Origin: Clostridiales bacterium UBA1775
GTDB taxonomy: Bacteria; Bacillota; Clostridia; Monoglobales; Firm-18
Reading direction: 5' to 3'
NCBI GenBank assembly: GCA_002314595.1
Contig: DCGP01000009.1
Location: 1 to 60,817, forward strand
Length of the DNA: 60,817 nucleotides
Both the position numbers and the translations under genes were made by a program. Shown here one piece after another: positions 24,722-33,712 of the stretch (positions within the stretch are counted from its first letter, which is position 1; the number at the start of each line of letters is the position of its first letter). The notes beneath the pieces were generated by a model that saw only the letters and a list, made by a program, of their open reading frames with translations, searched no databases and was not told the origin of the DNA.

Positions 24722-27700
24722 TGGAAAAACTACTTTCTGATGTATTTTTTAGGATTAAAAATCCTATTTTAAATAATTCAATACCAAAAAAGATTGAGGT
24801 TAACAAGCAACAAAGGGTTATGAACGTTGTTGCAAAGTGTTGCAAAATGGTAAGATATGAGTCTGCAAGGGCACTTGCAGAGCAAATCAAAGAAGCCTAC
24901 TCCTTAAACAGCATCACTCTTGACTTTGTATATGACAAAAGTGTTTTTAACCAACAATCTATAAAAACAGTTGCAGGGTATTTAACAGATTATCCCCAGA
25001 TAAATCCTCTTTTAGCAAATGCAGATTGCACATTAGATGGGGATATTTTAACTATTCGTTGCCTTAACGGACAGCTTATTACAGACGAAATTATCCAAAG
25101 ATTGTGTGAAGAAATCACAAAAATGTTTGGTTTAGATATTAAAATTCAAGTTGAAAGTACAATGACTACCAAGGAAGCTATTGAGCAATTTGAACAGGAA
25201 AAGGAACAAATTAACCAAAAAATTGAAGAGGAACGAATTGAGCGTGAGCAGGAAAAAAAGAACTCTCCAATAATATACGGCAAACAGATTAAAGGTGAAA
25301 AAAACATTGATTTAAAGGACTTAAATGAGCTTTCCGGAAATGTAATCATTGAAGGTCATCTGTTTAAAAAGGATGCAGATATTAGGGAAACAAGAAACGG
25401 TGCTCACATTGTAACCTTTGGTATTACAGACGATGTTGATGCAGTTAACTGCAAGGCTTTTATTGAGGACGATGTTGAGTTTGAAACATTAGCTTCACAT
25501 CTTAAAAAAGGAACTTGGCTTAAAATAAAGGGCTTTGCACAAGTGGATAAATACGCCAAGGAGTTACAGGTTTCCATTAAGGACGTAAACATAATTGACC
25601 ACCCTCCAAGAATGGACAATGCAGAAAGCAAGCGTGTAGAACTACATTTACATACAAAGATGTCCACAATGGACGCAATGACCACAGCAGAGGACCTTGT
25701 AAAACAAGCTATAAAATGGGGACACAAGGCAATTGCAATTACCGACCACGGCGATGTTCAAGCCTTTCCGGAAGCATACCATGCGTCAAATTGGGGCAAG
25801 GACATTAAAATTTTATATGGCGTAGAATGTTACCTTGTAGACGACAGCTCTAACATTGTTGTAAACCCTAAAAACGCAGATTTGAATTCGGAATTTGTAG
25901 TATTTGATATAGAAACAACCGGTCTTTCCCCTGCATCGGAGGAAATTACTGAAATCGGTGCTGTAAAAATTAAGGACGGGCAGATTGTTGATACCTTTAA
26001 CAGGTTGGTTAACCCTAAAAAGCCAATTCCCGAAAGAATTGTTGAATTAACAAAAATTACAGACCAAATGGTAGAAAATGAGCCTGATATTTCTGCTATT
26101 TTACCTGAATTTTTAGAATTTGCAAAGGGTAGCTGTTTGGTAGCACACAATGCTTCCTTTGACACATCATTTATAAAAAAGGATGCTCAAAAGCTTGGCA
26201 TTGAATTTGATTTTTGCTACCTTGACACTGTGGCATTGGCTCGTGCCTTGGTAAGTGGAGTTAAAAACTACAAACTTGACACTTTAACCAAGCATTTTAA
26301 CATAGTTTTGGAAAATCATCACCGTGCCTGCGATGACGCAGAGGCAACAGGCAAAATTTTCTTGAAATTATTGGAGGTTTTAAAGGAAAAATCAATAAAT
26401 AATATTTCGGACATCAATTCCGGACTTGCCGGACAAGCAGATTTTAAATCACTTAAAACATACCACACAATCTTACTTGTTCAAAGTCAAGAGGGAATGC
26501 AAAACCTTTATAATATTGTGTCTAAATCACATCTTGACTATTTTTACAGACGGCCGAGAGTGCCAAAGAGCCTAATCCAAAAATATCGTAAGGGTCTGTT
26601 GGTTGGCTCTGCCTGTGAGGCAGGTCAGTTATATCAAGCAGTTTTGCATAATTTAAGCGACCCAATGTGTAACGAGGTTATGGAAATTGCTTCGTTCTAT
26701 GACTATATGGAAATCCAACCTCTTGGAAACAACGGCTTTATGCTACGTGATAACATTGTAGGTAGCGAGGCTGACCTTAAAAATATAAATAAAATTATTT
26801 ACGAAATCGGTAAAAAACAAAATAAGTTAACAGTTGCAACCTGCGACGTTCACTTTATGAACCCCGAAGACTATATTTTTAGAGCTATTTTACAAGCAGG
26901 GCAAGGCTTTGCAGATGCAGACAACCAAGCACCCTTGTACTTACGCACAACAGAGGAAATGCTTGATGAGTTTACCTATTTAGGTGAGGACATAGCCTAT
27001 GAGGTTGTAGTTGAAAACACAAATAAAATTGCTGATATGATAGGTGATTTAAAGCCTGTTCCTGACGAAAAAGCACCACCGGAAATTCCCGGTTCGGACG
27101 AAGAATTACGCAAATTAACCTATGACAAGGCAAAGAGCATTTATGGTGATAACTTGCCTGACATAGTAAAAGACCGTATTGACATTGAGCTTAACTCAAT
27201 TATCAGCAACGGATATTCTGTGCTATACATTATTGCACAAAAGCTTGTTTGGAAGTCTAACAGCGACGGATACTTGGTTGGTAGCCGAGGTTCTGTTGGC
27301 TCTTCCTTAGTTGCATTTATGAGTGATATTACAGAGGTTAATTCCTTGCCGCCACACTATGTTTGCCCAAAATGTAAACACAACGAATTTTTCACAGACG
27401 GGTCTATTGGTTGTGGTATTGACTTGCCTGACAAGGACTGCCCACAGTGTGGAACAAAGATGATTAAGGACGGCCACGACATACCATTCCAAACATTTCT
27501 TGGCTTTAAAGGGGACAAGGAGCCTGATATTGACCTTAATTTTTCAGGCGATTATCAGCCAACTGCTCACAAATATATTGAAGAATTATTTGGAACAGGC
27601 CACGTTTTCAGAGCAGGTACAATAGGTACGGTTGCTGAAAAAACAGCCTACGGATTTGTTAAAAAATACTATGACGAAAAGGGCAAGATAGTATCAAATG

Positions 27701-28950
27701 CCCAAATAGACAGACTTGTTGCAGGCTGCACAGGTGTAAAACGAACCACAGGACAGCACCCGGGTGGCATTATAGTTGTGCCTAAAAAGAACGATGTGCA
27801 CGAATTTTCACCAATTCAGCACCCTGCTGACGATATGAACACAGATATTATAACATTGCATTTTGACTATCACTCTATTGACAAAAACTTGTTAAAGCTT
27901 GATATTCTTGGCCACGATGACCCTACGGCAATCAGAATGTTGGAGGATTTAACCGGCATAAATGCAAAGGAAATCCCCCTTGACGACAAGGCAACAATGA
28001 GCCTATTTTTAAACACAGATGCCTTAGGTGTTACTCCTGAGGAAATCGATAGCCCGGTAGGTACTTACGGTGTGCCTGAATTTGGTACAAAATTTGTTCG
28101 TCAAATGCTTGTGGATACCAAGCCCACCACATTTTCGGAATTGGTCCGTATTTCAGGCTTGTCCCATGGTACAGACGTTTGGATAAACAATGCACAAACC
28201 TTAATTGAAGAGGGTCAATGCACTCTTTCCGAAGCCATTTGCACACGTGATGATATTATGACTTACCTAATATATTGTGGTGTTGAAAAGTCATTATCCT
28301 TTAAAATAATGGAAAGTGTCCGTAAGGGCAAAGGCTTGACTCCGGACTTTGAAAACGCAATGCGTGAGCAAAATGTGCCTGAATGGTATATTGATTCCTG
28401 CAAAAAAATCAAGTATATGTTCCCAAAGGCACACGCTGTTGCATACGTAACAATGGCATTTAGAATTGCTTGGTTTAAGGTAAACAGACCGGCTGAATAC
28501 TATGCCACATACCTTTCAGTTCGTGCAGATGACTTTGATATTGAAAAAATGTCTACACAGGCAATAGCAATATCCAACAAGCGTGCAATTGAGGCACTTG
28601 GCAACGAAGCCAAGGTTAAGGACAAGGATATGCTTACTATTTTGGAAATAGTATGCGAAATGTTTGCAAGAGGCATTAAATTCCTGCCTATTGACCTTGA
28701 AAATTCAAAGGCTACTGCCTTTAAGGTTACAGAAGAGGGCTTATTGCCTCCACTAAACTCTATCCCCGGCCTTGGTAAAAATGCCGCAGAGGCAATAGTA
28801 AATGCCAGAAATACCGAAGCTTTTAGCTCTATTGACGATTTGCACGTTAGAGGCAAGGTTTCAACATCTGTTATAGACAAAATGAGGGATATGGGCATTT
28901 TAAAGGATTTGCCCGAAAGCGACCAAACAACATTTTTTGATATGTTTTAG
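24721..28950 (+). CDS. polC: DNA polymerase III PolC-type, alpha subunit with proofreading exonuclease
   Basis: Replicative polymerase of low-GC Gram-positives, 1409 residues. Domains in order: N-terminal region with a coiled coil, OB fold (about 190-290), PHP domain (VELHLHTKMSTMDA near 305), an inserted DnaQ-type 3'-5' exonuclease (EFVVFDIETTGLSPASEEI near 390, AHNASFD, HHRACDDAEATG), second part of PHP, a zinc knuckle (CPKC...CPQCG near 885-925), the palm (KEPDIDLNFSGDY), fingers (GTVAEKTAYG, TTGQHPGGI) and C-terminal helix-hairpin-helix. Last gene of the pyrH run, joined to ispG by TAATG. Confidence 0.98.
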   Translation: MEKLLSDVFFRIKNPILNNSIPKKIEVNKQQRVMNVVAKCCKMVRYESARALAEQIKEAYSLNSITLDFVYDKSVFNQQSIKTVAGYLTDYPQINPLLANADCTLDGDILTIRCLNGQLITDEIIQRLCEEITKMFGLDIKIQVESTMTTKEAIEQFEQEKEQINQKIEEERIEREQEKKNSPIIYGKQIKGEKNIDLKDLNELSGNVIIEGHLFKKDADIRETRNGAHIVTFGITDDVDAVNCKAFIEDDVEFETLASHLKKGTWLKIKGFAQVDKYAKELQVSIKDVNIIDHPPRMDNAESKRVELHLHTKMSTMDAMTTAEDLVKQAIKWGHKAIAITDHGDVQAFPEAYHASNWGKDIKILYGVECYLVDDSSNIVVNPKNADLNSEFVVFDIETTGLSPASEEITEIGAVKIKDGQIVDTFNRLVNPKKPIPERIVELTKITDQMVENEPDISAILPEFLEFAKGSCLVAHNASFDTSFIKKDAQKLGIEFDFCYLDTVALARALVSGVKNYKLDTLTKHFNIVLENHHRACDDAEATGKIFLKLLEVLKEKSINNISDINSGLAGQADFKSLKTYHTILLVQSQEGMQNLYNIVSKSHLDYFYRRPRVPKSLIQKYRKGLLVGSACEAGQLYQAVLHNLSDPMCNEVMEIASFYDYMEIQPLGNNGFMLRDNIVGSEADLKNINKIIYEIGKKQNKLTVATCDVHFMNPEDYIFRAILQAGQGFADADNQAPLYLRTTEEMLDEFTYLGEDIAYEVVVENTNKIADMIGDLKPVPDEKAPPEIPGSDEELRKLTYDKAKSIYGDNLPDIVKDRIDIELNSIISNGYSVLYIIAQKLVWKSNSDGYLVGSRGSVGSSLVAFMSDITEVNSLPPHYVCPKCKHNEFFTDGSIGCGIDLPDKDCPQCGTKMIKDGHDIPFQTFLGFKGDKEPDIDLNFSGDYQPTAHKYIEELFGTGHVFRAGTIGTVAEKTAYGFVKKYYDEKGKIVSNAQIDRLVAGCTGVKRTTGQHPGGIIVVPKKNDVHEFSPIQHPADDMNTDIITLHFDYHSIDKNLLKLDILGHDDPTAIRMLEDLTGINAKEIPLDDKATMSLFLNTDALGVTPEEIDSPVGTYGVPEFGTKFVRQMLVDTKPTTFSELVRISGLSHGTDVWINNAQTLIEEGQCTLSEAICTRDDIMTYLIYCGVEKSLSFKIMESVRKGKGLTPDFENAMREQNVPEWYIDSCKKIKYMFPKAHAVAYVTMAFRIAWFKVNRPAEYYATYLSVRADDFDIEKMSTQAIAISNKRAIEALGNEAKVKDKDMLTILEIVCEMFARGIKFLPIDLENSKATAFKVTEEGLLPPLNSIPGLGKNAAEAIVNARNTEAFSSIDDLHVRGKVSTSVIDKMRDMGILKDLPESDQTTFFDMF

Positions 28951-28958
28951 AGGTTTTT

Positions 28959-29567
28959 ATGAACAGTACCGACAAAATTAAAATAAAAGAAGCCATATTA
29001 GTTGAGGGAAAATACGACAAAATCACCCTCTCACAGATTTTTGACACTGCCATATTCATAACAGACGGCTTTGGAATATATGGGGACAAAAAGAAAATTG
29101 CAATGTTAAAGGCTATTGCCGAAAAAAATGGCATAATTGTGCTTACAGACAGCGACAGCGCAGGCTTTCGTATCCGTACCTACATTAGCCAATGCTTTGG
29201 AAATGTAAATATTAATCACGCCTATATTCCTGAAATTGAAGGCAAGGAAAAGCGAAAAGACTCACCCTCAAAGGAAGGTCTTTTAGGTGTAGAGGGTATA
29301 AAAAAGGACCTTTTAATCAAAGCGATTTGTGATGTTACAACCTCTGTTTCTGTTAAAAATGAGGACAAAATCACAAAGATATTCTTGTATGAGGTTGGTC
29401 TTAGTGGTGGCAAAAACAGTGGGATTTTGCGTAAAAAACTGTTAAAAAACCTTGATTTACCAAGGAAAATGTCAACTAATGAGATGCTAACTGCGCTAAA
29501 TCTAATTTGCACAAAAGATGAATTAAAAAATGCAATTGCTTTGTTGAATGTGCATAAAAATGACTAA
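28959..29567 (+). CDS. rnmV: Ribonuclease M5-type TOPRIM protein (5S rRNA maturation)
   Basis: RNase M5 trims precursor 5S rRNA. The 202-residue protein begins with a TOPRIM domain: EAILVEGKYDK with the catalytic Glu, ITDGFGIYG, and VLTDSDSAGFRIRTYI with the DxD pair. A C-terminal helical region typical of RnmV follows (KEGLLGVEGIKKD). It is 8 bp after polC. In B. subtilis rnmV follows yabE; here the YabE-like gene follows rnmV. Confidence 0.9.
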   Translation: MNSTDKIKIKEAILVEGKYDKITLSQIFDTAIFITDGFGIYGDKKKIAMLKAIAEKNGIIVLTDSDSAGFRIRTYISQCFGNVNINHAYIPEIEGKEKRKDSPSKEGLLGVEGIKKDLLIKAICDVTTSVSVKNEDKITKIFLYEVGLSGGKNSGILRKKLLKNLDLPRKMSTNEMLTALNLICTKDELKNAIALLNVHKND

Positions 29568-29631
29568 AATACACTTTTTAATCAACCACAAGATATGTGG
29601 GTTTTAAAATTTAAAAAATACTATCCAATGT

Positions 29632-29660
29632 GGGAGCAACCAAAGTGTTGCTCCTTTTTT
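29632..29660 (+). terminator. Terminator of the pyrH-to-rnmV run
   Basis: Arms GGAGCAAC and GTTGCTCC followed by TTTTTT. A weaker hairpin (AACCACA/TGTGGGTT) lies before it at 29584-29603. Confidence 0.85.
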
Positions 29661-29682
29661 GTAACAGTTTTGTAACAAAAAT

Positions 29683-29711
29683 TTGACAAAATCACCTATC
29701 TATTGTATAAT
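29683..29711 (+). promoter_or_regulatory. Consensus promoter of the YabE-like gene
   Basis: TTGACA and TATAAT are 17 bases apart. The leader to the ATG at 29879 is about 160 bases; just before the ribosome binding site it can form a stem (GGAAC with GTTCC, enclosing CTAA with TTAG). It does not match the c-di-AMP riboswitch that controls many such genes, as far as I can tell. Confidence 0.75.
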
Positions 29712-29878
29712 AACCACACTTGTTTTAATATCCAGCAAAACATTGTATTCGTGGGTAATATTTGCCCAAAAAATGGATATAATGTTAATGAAGTGGTTTT
29801 GGCACATATCCGTAAAATCATTTCAGAAAAGGAACTAAGCAGTAGTTTAGCAAGGTTCCGAACAATAAGGAGGTATAT

Positions 29879-30907
29879 ATGCGACTGATAGACAAAGTCG
29901 CAAACTTGTCCCCTCGTACGAAATTGATTGCTAAAATTTCAATTTCGATTATTTCATCTATATGTTTGGTATGGGGTACAACTTGCGCAATGTCAAAGCA
30001 GGTTAGCATTGTGGACGACACAGGAGAAAAAATAAGTTTTATCACTTACGCTAATAACACTGCTGATGTTTTGTCAGAACAAAATGTTACATTGGGTAAA
30101 TATGACGAGGCATCAATTCCACTTGACGGTAGTGTCAAGGACGGAGATACTATTTATGTGTATCGCGGAAAGGCCGTTACATTTGTTGACGGTAAGGAAA
30201 GCTCAACAGTTATTACACCTAAACAAACTGTTGAAGAATTTTTGAAATCAAAAGGCGTGAATGTCGACTCTGACATTCGTACAAATGTTGCTTTAACTGA
30301 CAAAATCGTTAAAGATATGGTAGTTGCAGTAACATATTTATCTGAAAAGACTGTTACAGTTGAAGAAACTGTTATAAGGGGAACTAAAAGAGTAGCCAAT
30401 GCAAGTATGTATTCCGGTCAATCTAAGGTTTCAAAGGAAGGCTCCGACGGTCTTGCAGACAGAGTTTATAAAGAATATTACGAAAATGGCGACTTGGTAG
30501 GTCGTGAGCTTGTAAAAGAAGATGTAAAAATTGCAGCCGTTGACGATGTTGTAGAATACGGCACAAAGGCAAGAAGTGGTATTCAATACGGTGGGGTTAT
30601 ATCCCGTGGTAGTGATTACAGATACAAACAGTGCCTTACAGTTTCTTGTACTGCCTACACAGGTGGTTATCGTACCGCAGCAGGTATGGTACCACGCTAT
30701 GGTATAGTTGCAGTTGACCCAAGGGTTATTCCAATGGGTTCAAGGCTTTATATTGAAAGCGCAGACGGTTCATGGGTTTACGGAACAGCAGTTGCAGGCG
30801 ACACAGGTGGTGCAATCAAGGGTAATATTGTTGACTTATATGTTAACAGTTACAGTGAAGCAATTAACTTTGGTCGAAGAACTGCAAAAGTTTATATTTT
30901 AGAATAA
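29879..30907 (+). CDS. yabE: YabE-like cell-wall protein: DUF348, G5 and 3D domains
   Basis: An exported 342-residue wall-remodelling protein. One N-terminal membrane helix at about residues 18-40 anchors or exports it. Two DUF348 repeats follow (about 43-95 and 98-155; pattern VTFVDGK...TVEEFLKSKGV), then a G5 domain (about 160-225) and a C-terminal 3D domain with AVDPRVIPMGSRLYI and AGDTGGAIKGNIVDLY, whose aspartates are the probable catalytic residues of a lytic transglycosylase. It is next to rnmV as in B. subtilis but in the opposite order. GGAGGTATAT precedes the ATG. Confidence 0.9.
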   Translation: MRLIDKVANLSPRTKLIAKISISIISSICLVWGTTCAMSKQVSIVDDTGEKISFITYANNTADVLSEQNVTLGKYDEASIPLDGSVKDGDTIYVYRGKAVTFVDGKESSTVITPKQTVEEFLKSKGVNVDSDIRTNVALTDKIVKDMVVAVTYLSEKTVTVEETVIRGTKRVANASMYSGQSKVSKEGSDGLADRVYKEYYENGDLVGRELVKEDVKIAAVDDVVEYGTKARSGIQYGGVISRGSDYRYKQCLTVSCTAYTGGYRTAAGMVPRYGIVAVDPRVIPMGSRLYIESADGSWVYGTAVAGDTGGAIKGNIVDLYVNSYSEAINFGRRTAKVYILE

Positions 30908-30939
30908 AATAAACTTTATAAATTAAAACAAGTATAGAA

Positions 30940-30970
30940 AACAACCTAAAAATTTTTAGGTTGTTTTTTT
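30940..30970 (+). terminator. Terminator of the YabE-like gene
   Basis: Self-complementary ACAACCTAAAAATTTTTAGGTTGT followed by a T run, 33 bp after the stop codon. Confidence 0.85.
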
Positions 30971-31078
30971 CTGCCTATTTTTCAGTAAATAACATAAAAA
31001 ATTTAAAAATTATTTCAACTGTACTTCTTTTTGGACACTTAACCTATTATAATGTAATTACAAAAGGGAGGTAATGCT

Positions 31079-31387
31079 ATGAATAAAATATACTATTTAT
31101 ATGATTATGAAAAGAAAGCCATTATTAAGGTTGAGGGTGAAAAAACTCCTCAACAAATTGGCGTCCCGGATTTTATATGGAAGGATATTGAACCAAAGGG
31201 CGAATATTACCAAGCCATATTTTTAGGCAAAGGCTGTATGGACAGATTAAAAGAGGTTTCAAAAGAAGAGGCAGAGGCAATTTTAGACGCCTTTAAAAGC
31301 CCTCCAAAAATGACAAAGGAAGAAATAAAAAGGCAATTAAATCAACGAGCGTGGGAATGTAGAATGTTTACAGAAGATGACAACTAA
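31079..31387 (+). CDS. Small acidic/basic protein of unknown function
   Basis: I do not recognise this 102-residue protein. It is soluble, without signal peptide or membrane helix. It starts with an aromatic beta-like MNKIYYLYDYEKKAII, has a central IWKDIEPKGEYYQAIFLGKG and a charged helical C-terminus (EEAEAILDAFK, KEEIKRQLNQRAWECRM). A strong AGGGAGG is placed seven bases before the ATG, so it is probably translated. No neighbours suggest a role. A G-rich hairpin RNA or long terminator follows directly. Confidence 0.65.
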   Translation: MNKIYYLYDYEKKAIIKVEGEKTPQQIGVPDFIWKDIEPKGEYYQAIFLGKGCMDRLKEVSKEEAEAILDAFKSPPKMTKEEIKRQLNQRAWECRMFTEDDN

Positions 31388-31394
31388 ATAATAC

Positions 31395-31483
31395 GGGGGG
31401 GTAGGCAAAGAGACTTCCAAACAGTAGACCTCTTTCTTAAAATTACTATCTTTACCTTTTGGCTTTTCCCTACCCCTTTTTTT
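31395..31483 (+). ncRNA. Candidate small rod-like RNA, or an unusually long terminator
   Basis: Starts with seven G residues and closes with CCTACCCC plus seven T residues. Arms GGGGTAGG (31398-31405) and CCTACCCC (31469-31476) pair perfectly. Inside, AAAG/CTTTT, CCAAA/TTTTGG and AGTAG/TTACT can stack into a rod; AAAGAG/CTCTTT is an alternative. A TTTACA-16-TAATAC pair just before could be a promoter. It could equally be the 3' end of the 102-residue gene's transcript. It matches no RNA family I know. Confidence 0.4.
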
Positions 31484-31523
31484 AACAAAATCAACTCTTT
31501 ATTTTAGAACAACTCCTAAAAAT

Positions 31524-31550
31524 AGACGGTAACCAAAAAAGTTACCGTCT
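31524..31550. terminator. Terminator of the AraC-type regulator gene
   Basis: Perfect arms AGACGGTAAC and GTTACCGTCT with a 7-base loop. T-rich sequence follows on both strands, and the regulator's stop codon is five bases away. Confidence 0.8.
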
Positions 31551-31554
31551 GTTT

Positions 31555-32370
31555 TTATATTTCAAGAGCATTTTTCTTGTATTCTTTTGGAGTTTTGCCG
31601 GTTATTTTTTTAAACTGTCGTCTAAAATATGCAGAGGTGCAAAAGCCTACAACTGTACTGATTTCCTCCACAGACATATCAGGTTCTGCAATCATCAGCT
31701 TCATAGCACGGTTAATAGAAATCAAATTTTTGTACTCAATAGGGGACATCTTCATACAATTCCTAAAACAAGGGTAAAAATTGGACTCACTCATATTGCA
31801 CATATCAGCTAATTCCTTAACGTTAACAGGCTTTTCGGAATTCATATTTATATATTTTACAGCATTAACAATCTTTTTAAATGAGTTATCGTTTTTAGTT
31901 TTTACAATTTTTTGCTCTGCCATACTTAAAATATTGTAGAAATTTGCAAGGGTTTTAAGCCTCTGTGAAACTCCACCATTTGTATTTTCAAAAGCTTCAA
32001 CAAACATACTCTTTATATTTTCGGTATCTTCAAGGTGAATTTTTTGAACCTTCATAGTGCTTCCGTCATTTAGATTATTAACCCCTTCAAATGAAAAATG
32101 AAAACTAATGTACGAAATTTTGCTGTCCCCCTTCCAGCTTGAAACATATCTGGAAGTGATTGGAACAAAAATAATATCCCCTTTTTTTACAATAATGGTA
32201 TTGTTTTCGCCTATTTCATTAAAAGCCCCTTCACCTTCTAAAATATAGCCCATACAAAAGTGAGGTCTTGGACAATTTGAAAAGTCGCAAGTATTTTTAT
32301 GCTCATATTCATACTTTTCCACCATAAAAAAGGAAAGTCCGTCAAATACAGTAATATTCATAGTTTTCAC
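31555..32370 (-). CDS. AraC-family transcriptional regulator
   Basis: A 271-residue DNA-binding protein. The N-terminal half is a cupin-like effector domain (HFCMGYILEGEGAFNEIGEN...VKKGDIIFVP). The C-terminal ~100 residues hold two helix-turn-helix motifs: VKELADMCNMSESNFYPCF and MSVEEISTVVGFCTSAYFRRQFKKITGKTPKEY, the AraC signature. It is divergent from the quinone-oxidoreductase gene, whose promoter region it may control. The effector is not readable from sequence. Confidence 0.92.
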   Translation of the reverse strand: MKTMNITVFDGLSFFMVEKYEYEHKNTCDFSNCPRPHFCMGYILEGEGAFNEIGENNTIIVKKGDIIFVPITSRYVSSWKGDSKISYISFHFSFEGVNNLNDGSTMKVQKIHLEDTENIKSMFVEAFENTNGGVSQRLKTLANFYNILSMAEQKIVKTKNDNSFKKIVNAVKYINMNSEKPVNVKELADMCNMSESNFYPCFRNCMKMSPIEYKNLISINRAMKLMIAEPDMSVEEISTVVGFCTSAYFRRQFKKITGKTPKEYKKNALEI

Positions 32371-32436
32371 CTGCCAAAATTTTGATTTTTAATAGGATTG
32401 TGCCCTTTTATAATATTATAGGATATTTATTTTCTT

Positions 32437-32465
32437 TTGTCAATGTGGTAAAATATATTTATAAA
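32437..32465 (+). promoter_or_regulatory. Promoter of the quinone-oxidoreductase-like gene
   Basis: TTGTCA and TATAAA are 17 bases apart, 22 bp before the ATG. The region is shared with the divergent AraC-type gene. Confidence 0.55.
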
Positions 32466-32486
32466 ATAAAAATAAGGAGTGGTTTT

Positions 32487-33470
32487 ATGAAAGCTATATT
32501 AGTGGAAAAAGACCAAAGTTTAAGTTGGAGCGATGTTGAAAACCCAATTATAAAGGATGACCAAGTTTTGGTAAAGGTTGAATGTGCTGCAGTAAATCGT
32601 GCTGATTTAATGCAACGTGAGGGAGATTATCCACCTCCTCCGGGCTGTCCTGATTGGATGGGGCTTGAAGTTTCAGGTGAAATTGTTGAACTTGGCGATG
32701 AAGCAAAGAAGCTATCTAACTACAAAATTGGCGACAAGGTTTGTGCTTTGTTAGGTGGTGGAGGTTATGCACAGTATGTTGCAGTTAAATACGATATGTT
32801 GATGCCTGTACCAAAAAACTGCTCTATGATTGAAGCTGCAGCAATTCCTGAGGCATTTGCAACTGCATACCTAAATCTATTTTGGGAAGGTAAAATCAAG
32901 GAAGGCAACACACTTTTGATGAATGCCGGTGCGTCAGGCCTTGCAAGTGTAATTATCCCAATGGCAAAGGCTTTTGGCGTAAGGGTTATTACTACCGTTT
33001 TAGATGATGAAAAGGCTGAATCTATTAAGCACCTAAATGCAGACAGAATTGTTGTTACAACCAAAGAGGACATATCAATGGTATTAAAAGAAGAGCTTGA
33101 AGCAGGCCACGGCGTAGATGTTGCCATTGACTGCTTGGGTGGTGAAATAATGGGTAAATGTATCCATTACCTAACACACGGTGCAAGATGGATTATGATT
33201 GCTTCTCTTGCCGGACAAAAGACAGAAATCGACCTTAAAAACATTTTTGTTCGCAACGTTCGTATTATTGGTAGCACATTGCGTTCAAGAACACCTGAGG
33301 TAAAGGCACAAATTCTTGCAAAGCTTGTTGAAGAGGTGTTCCCAAAGGTTGAGGCAGGCCTTGTAAAGCCTACAATTTTTGCACATATGCCTATTACTGA
33401 TGCTGAAAAGGCGCATTCGTTACTTTATGATAACAAAAGTGTTGGCAAAGTAGTATTAGAAGTTAAATAG
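32487..33470 (+). CDS. Zinc-independent NAD(P)H:quinone oxidoreductase (MDR superfamily, PIG3-like)
   Basis: A 327-residue medium-chain dehydrogenase/reductase without the zinc ligands. The N-terminal catalytic domain has AAVNRADLMQREGDYPPPPG and GLEVSGEIVE; the Rossmann domain has MNAGASGLASVIIPMAKAFG, VAIDCLGG and a C-terminal SVGKVVLEV. The PPPPG stretch is typical of the PIG3/TP53I3-type reductases. The ATG at 32487 has AAGGAG before it; an upstream extension to 32382 lacks one. It is divergent from the AraC-type gene. Its stop codon lies in the left inverted repeat of repeat locus B. Confidence 0.9.
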   Translation: MKAILVEKDQSLSWSDVENPIIKDDQVLVKVECAAVNRADLMQREGDYPPPPGCPDWMGLEVSGEIVELGDEAKKLSNYKIGDKVCALLGGGGYAQYVAVKYDMLMPVPKNCSMIEAAAIPEAFATAYLNLFWEGKIKEGNTLLMNAGASGLASVIIPMAKAFGVRVITTVLDDEKAESIKHLNADRIVVTTKEDISMVLKEELEAGHGVDVAIDCLGGEIMGKCIHYLTHGARWIMIASLAGQKTEIDLKNIFVRNVRIIGSTLRSRTPEVKAQILAKLVEEVFPKVEAGLVKPTIFAHMPITDAEKAHSLLYDNKSVGKVVLEVK

Positions 33471-33494
33471 GGAAATGGAAAAATTAAGTAGACT

Positions 33495-33571
33495 GCAAAA
33501 ATAAATTCTAAATTAAATAATGAGTTTTCAGATACTATACTTATGCTTTTTGGCGTAAGTATAGTATTTTT
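33495..33571. repeat. Spacer repeat copy B1 with terminator hairpin
   Basis: GCAAAAATAAATT... followed by the hairpin ATACTATACTTA/TAAGTATAGTAT and a T run. The first 51 bases recur at 33713 with one difference. The hairpin probably ends transcription of the oxidoreductase gene. Confidence 0.8.
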
Positions 33572-33595
33572 TCAAGTTTTTAAGGCATTTTTGCT

Positions 33596-33662
33596 ATAAA
33601 CAAACTTCACCTCTCGGCGTACCTTTGTACGCCTTCGGGTCGCAGGCTTTCAGTTTGTTTAT
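33596..33662. repeat. 67-bp structured repeat, copy B
   Basis: Perfect 11-bp outer stem ATAAACAAACT/AGTTTGTTTAT, inner hairpin GGCGTAC-CTTT-GTACGCC, and the block CTTCGGGTCGCAGGCTTTC. It has the same length as copy A at 11975-12041; differences fall in paired positions (G-C to A-T in the outer stem, T-A to C-G in the hairpin). Confidence 0.8.
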
Positions 33663-33712
33663 TCTACATAATTTTTCCTATTTCCCTTATGGTTGTAAAA
33701 ATTTCGCAGAAC

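Larger units (their letters stand above)
33469..33687. mobile_element. MITE-like inverted-repeat element, locus B
   Basis: Bounded by AGGGAAAT-GGAAAAATTAAGTAGA (33469-33492) and the complement of AGGGAAATAGGAAAAATTATGTAGA (33663-33687). Inside are a spacer ending in a terminator hairpin and the 67-bp structured block, which abuts the right end. The layout and the GAAAAAT...GTAGA ends match locus A. It begins one base after the start of the upstream gene's stop codon. Confidence 0.5.

Noticed and set aside
29712..29878. c-di-AMP (ydaO-type) riboswitch before the YabE-like gene
   Set aside because: The position is typical for this class, but the leader is short and the conserved core blocks are not seen.
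29703..29888. 61-codon frame upstream of the YabE-like gene
   Set aside because: It starts inside the -10 region of the consensus promoter and lacks a ribosome binding site; its end overlaps the true start of the next gene.
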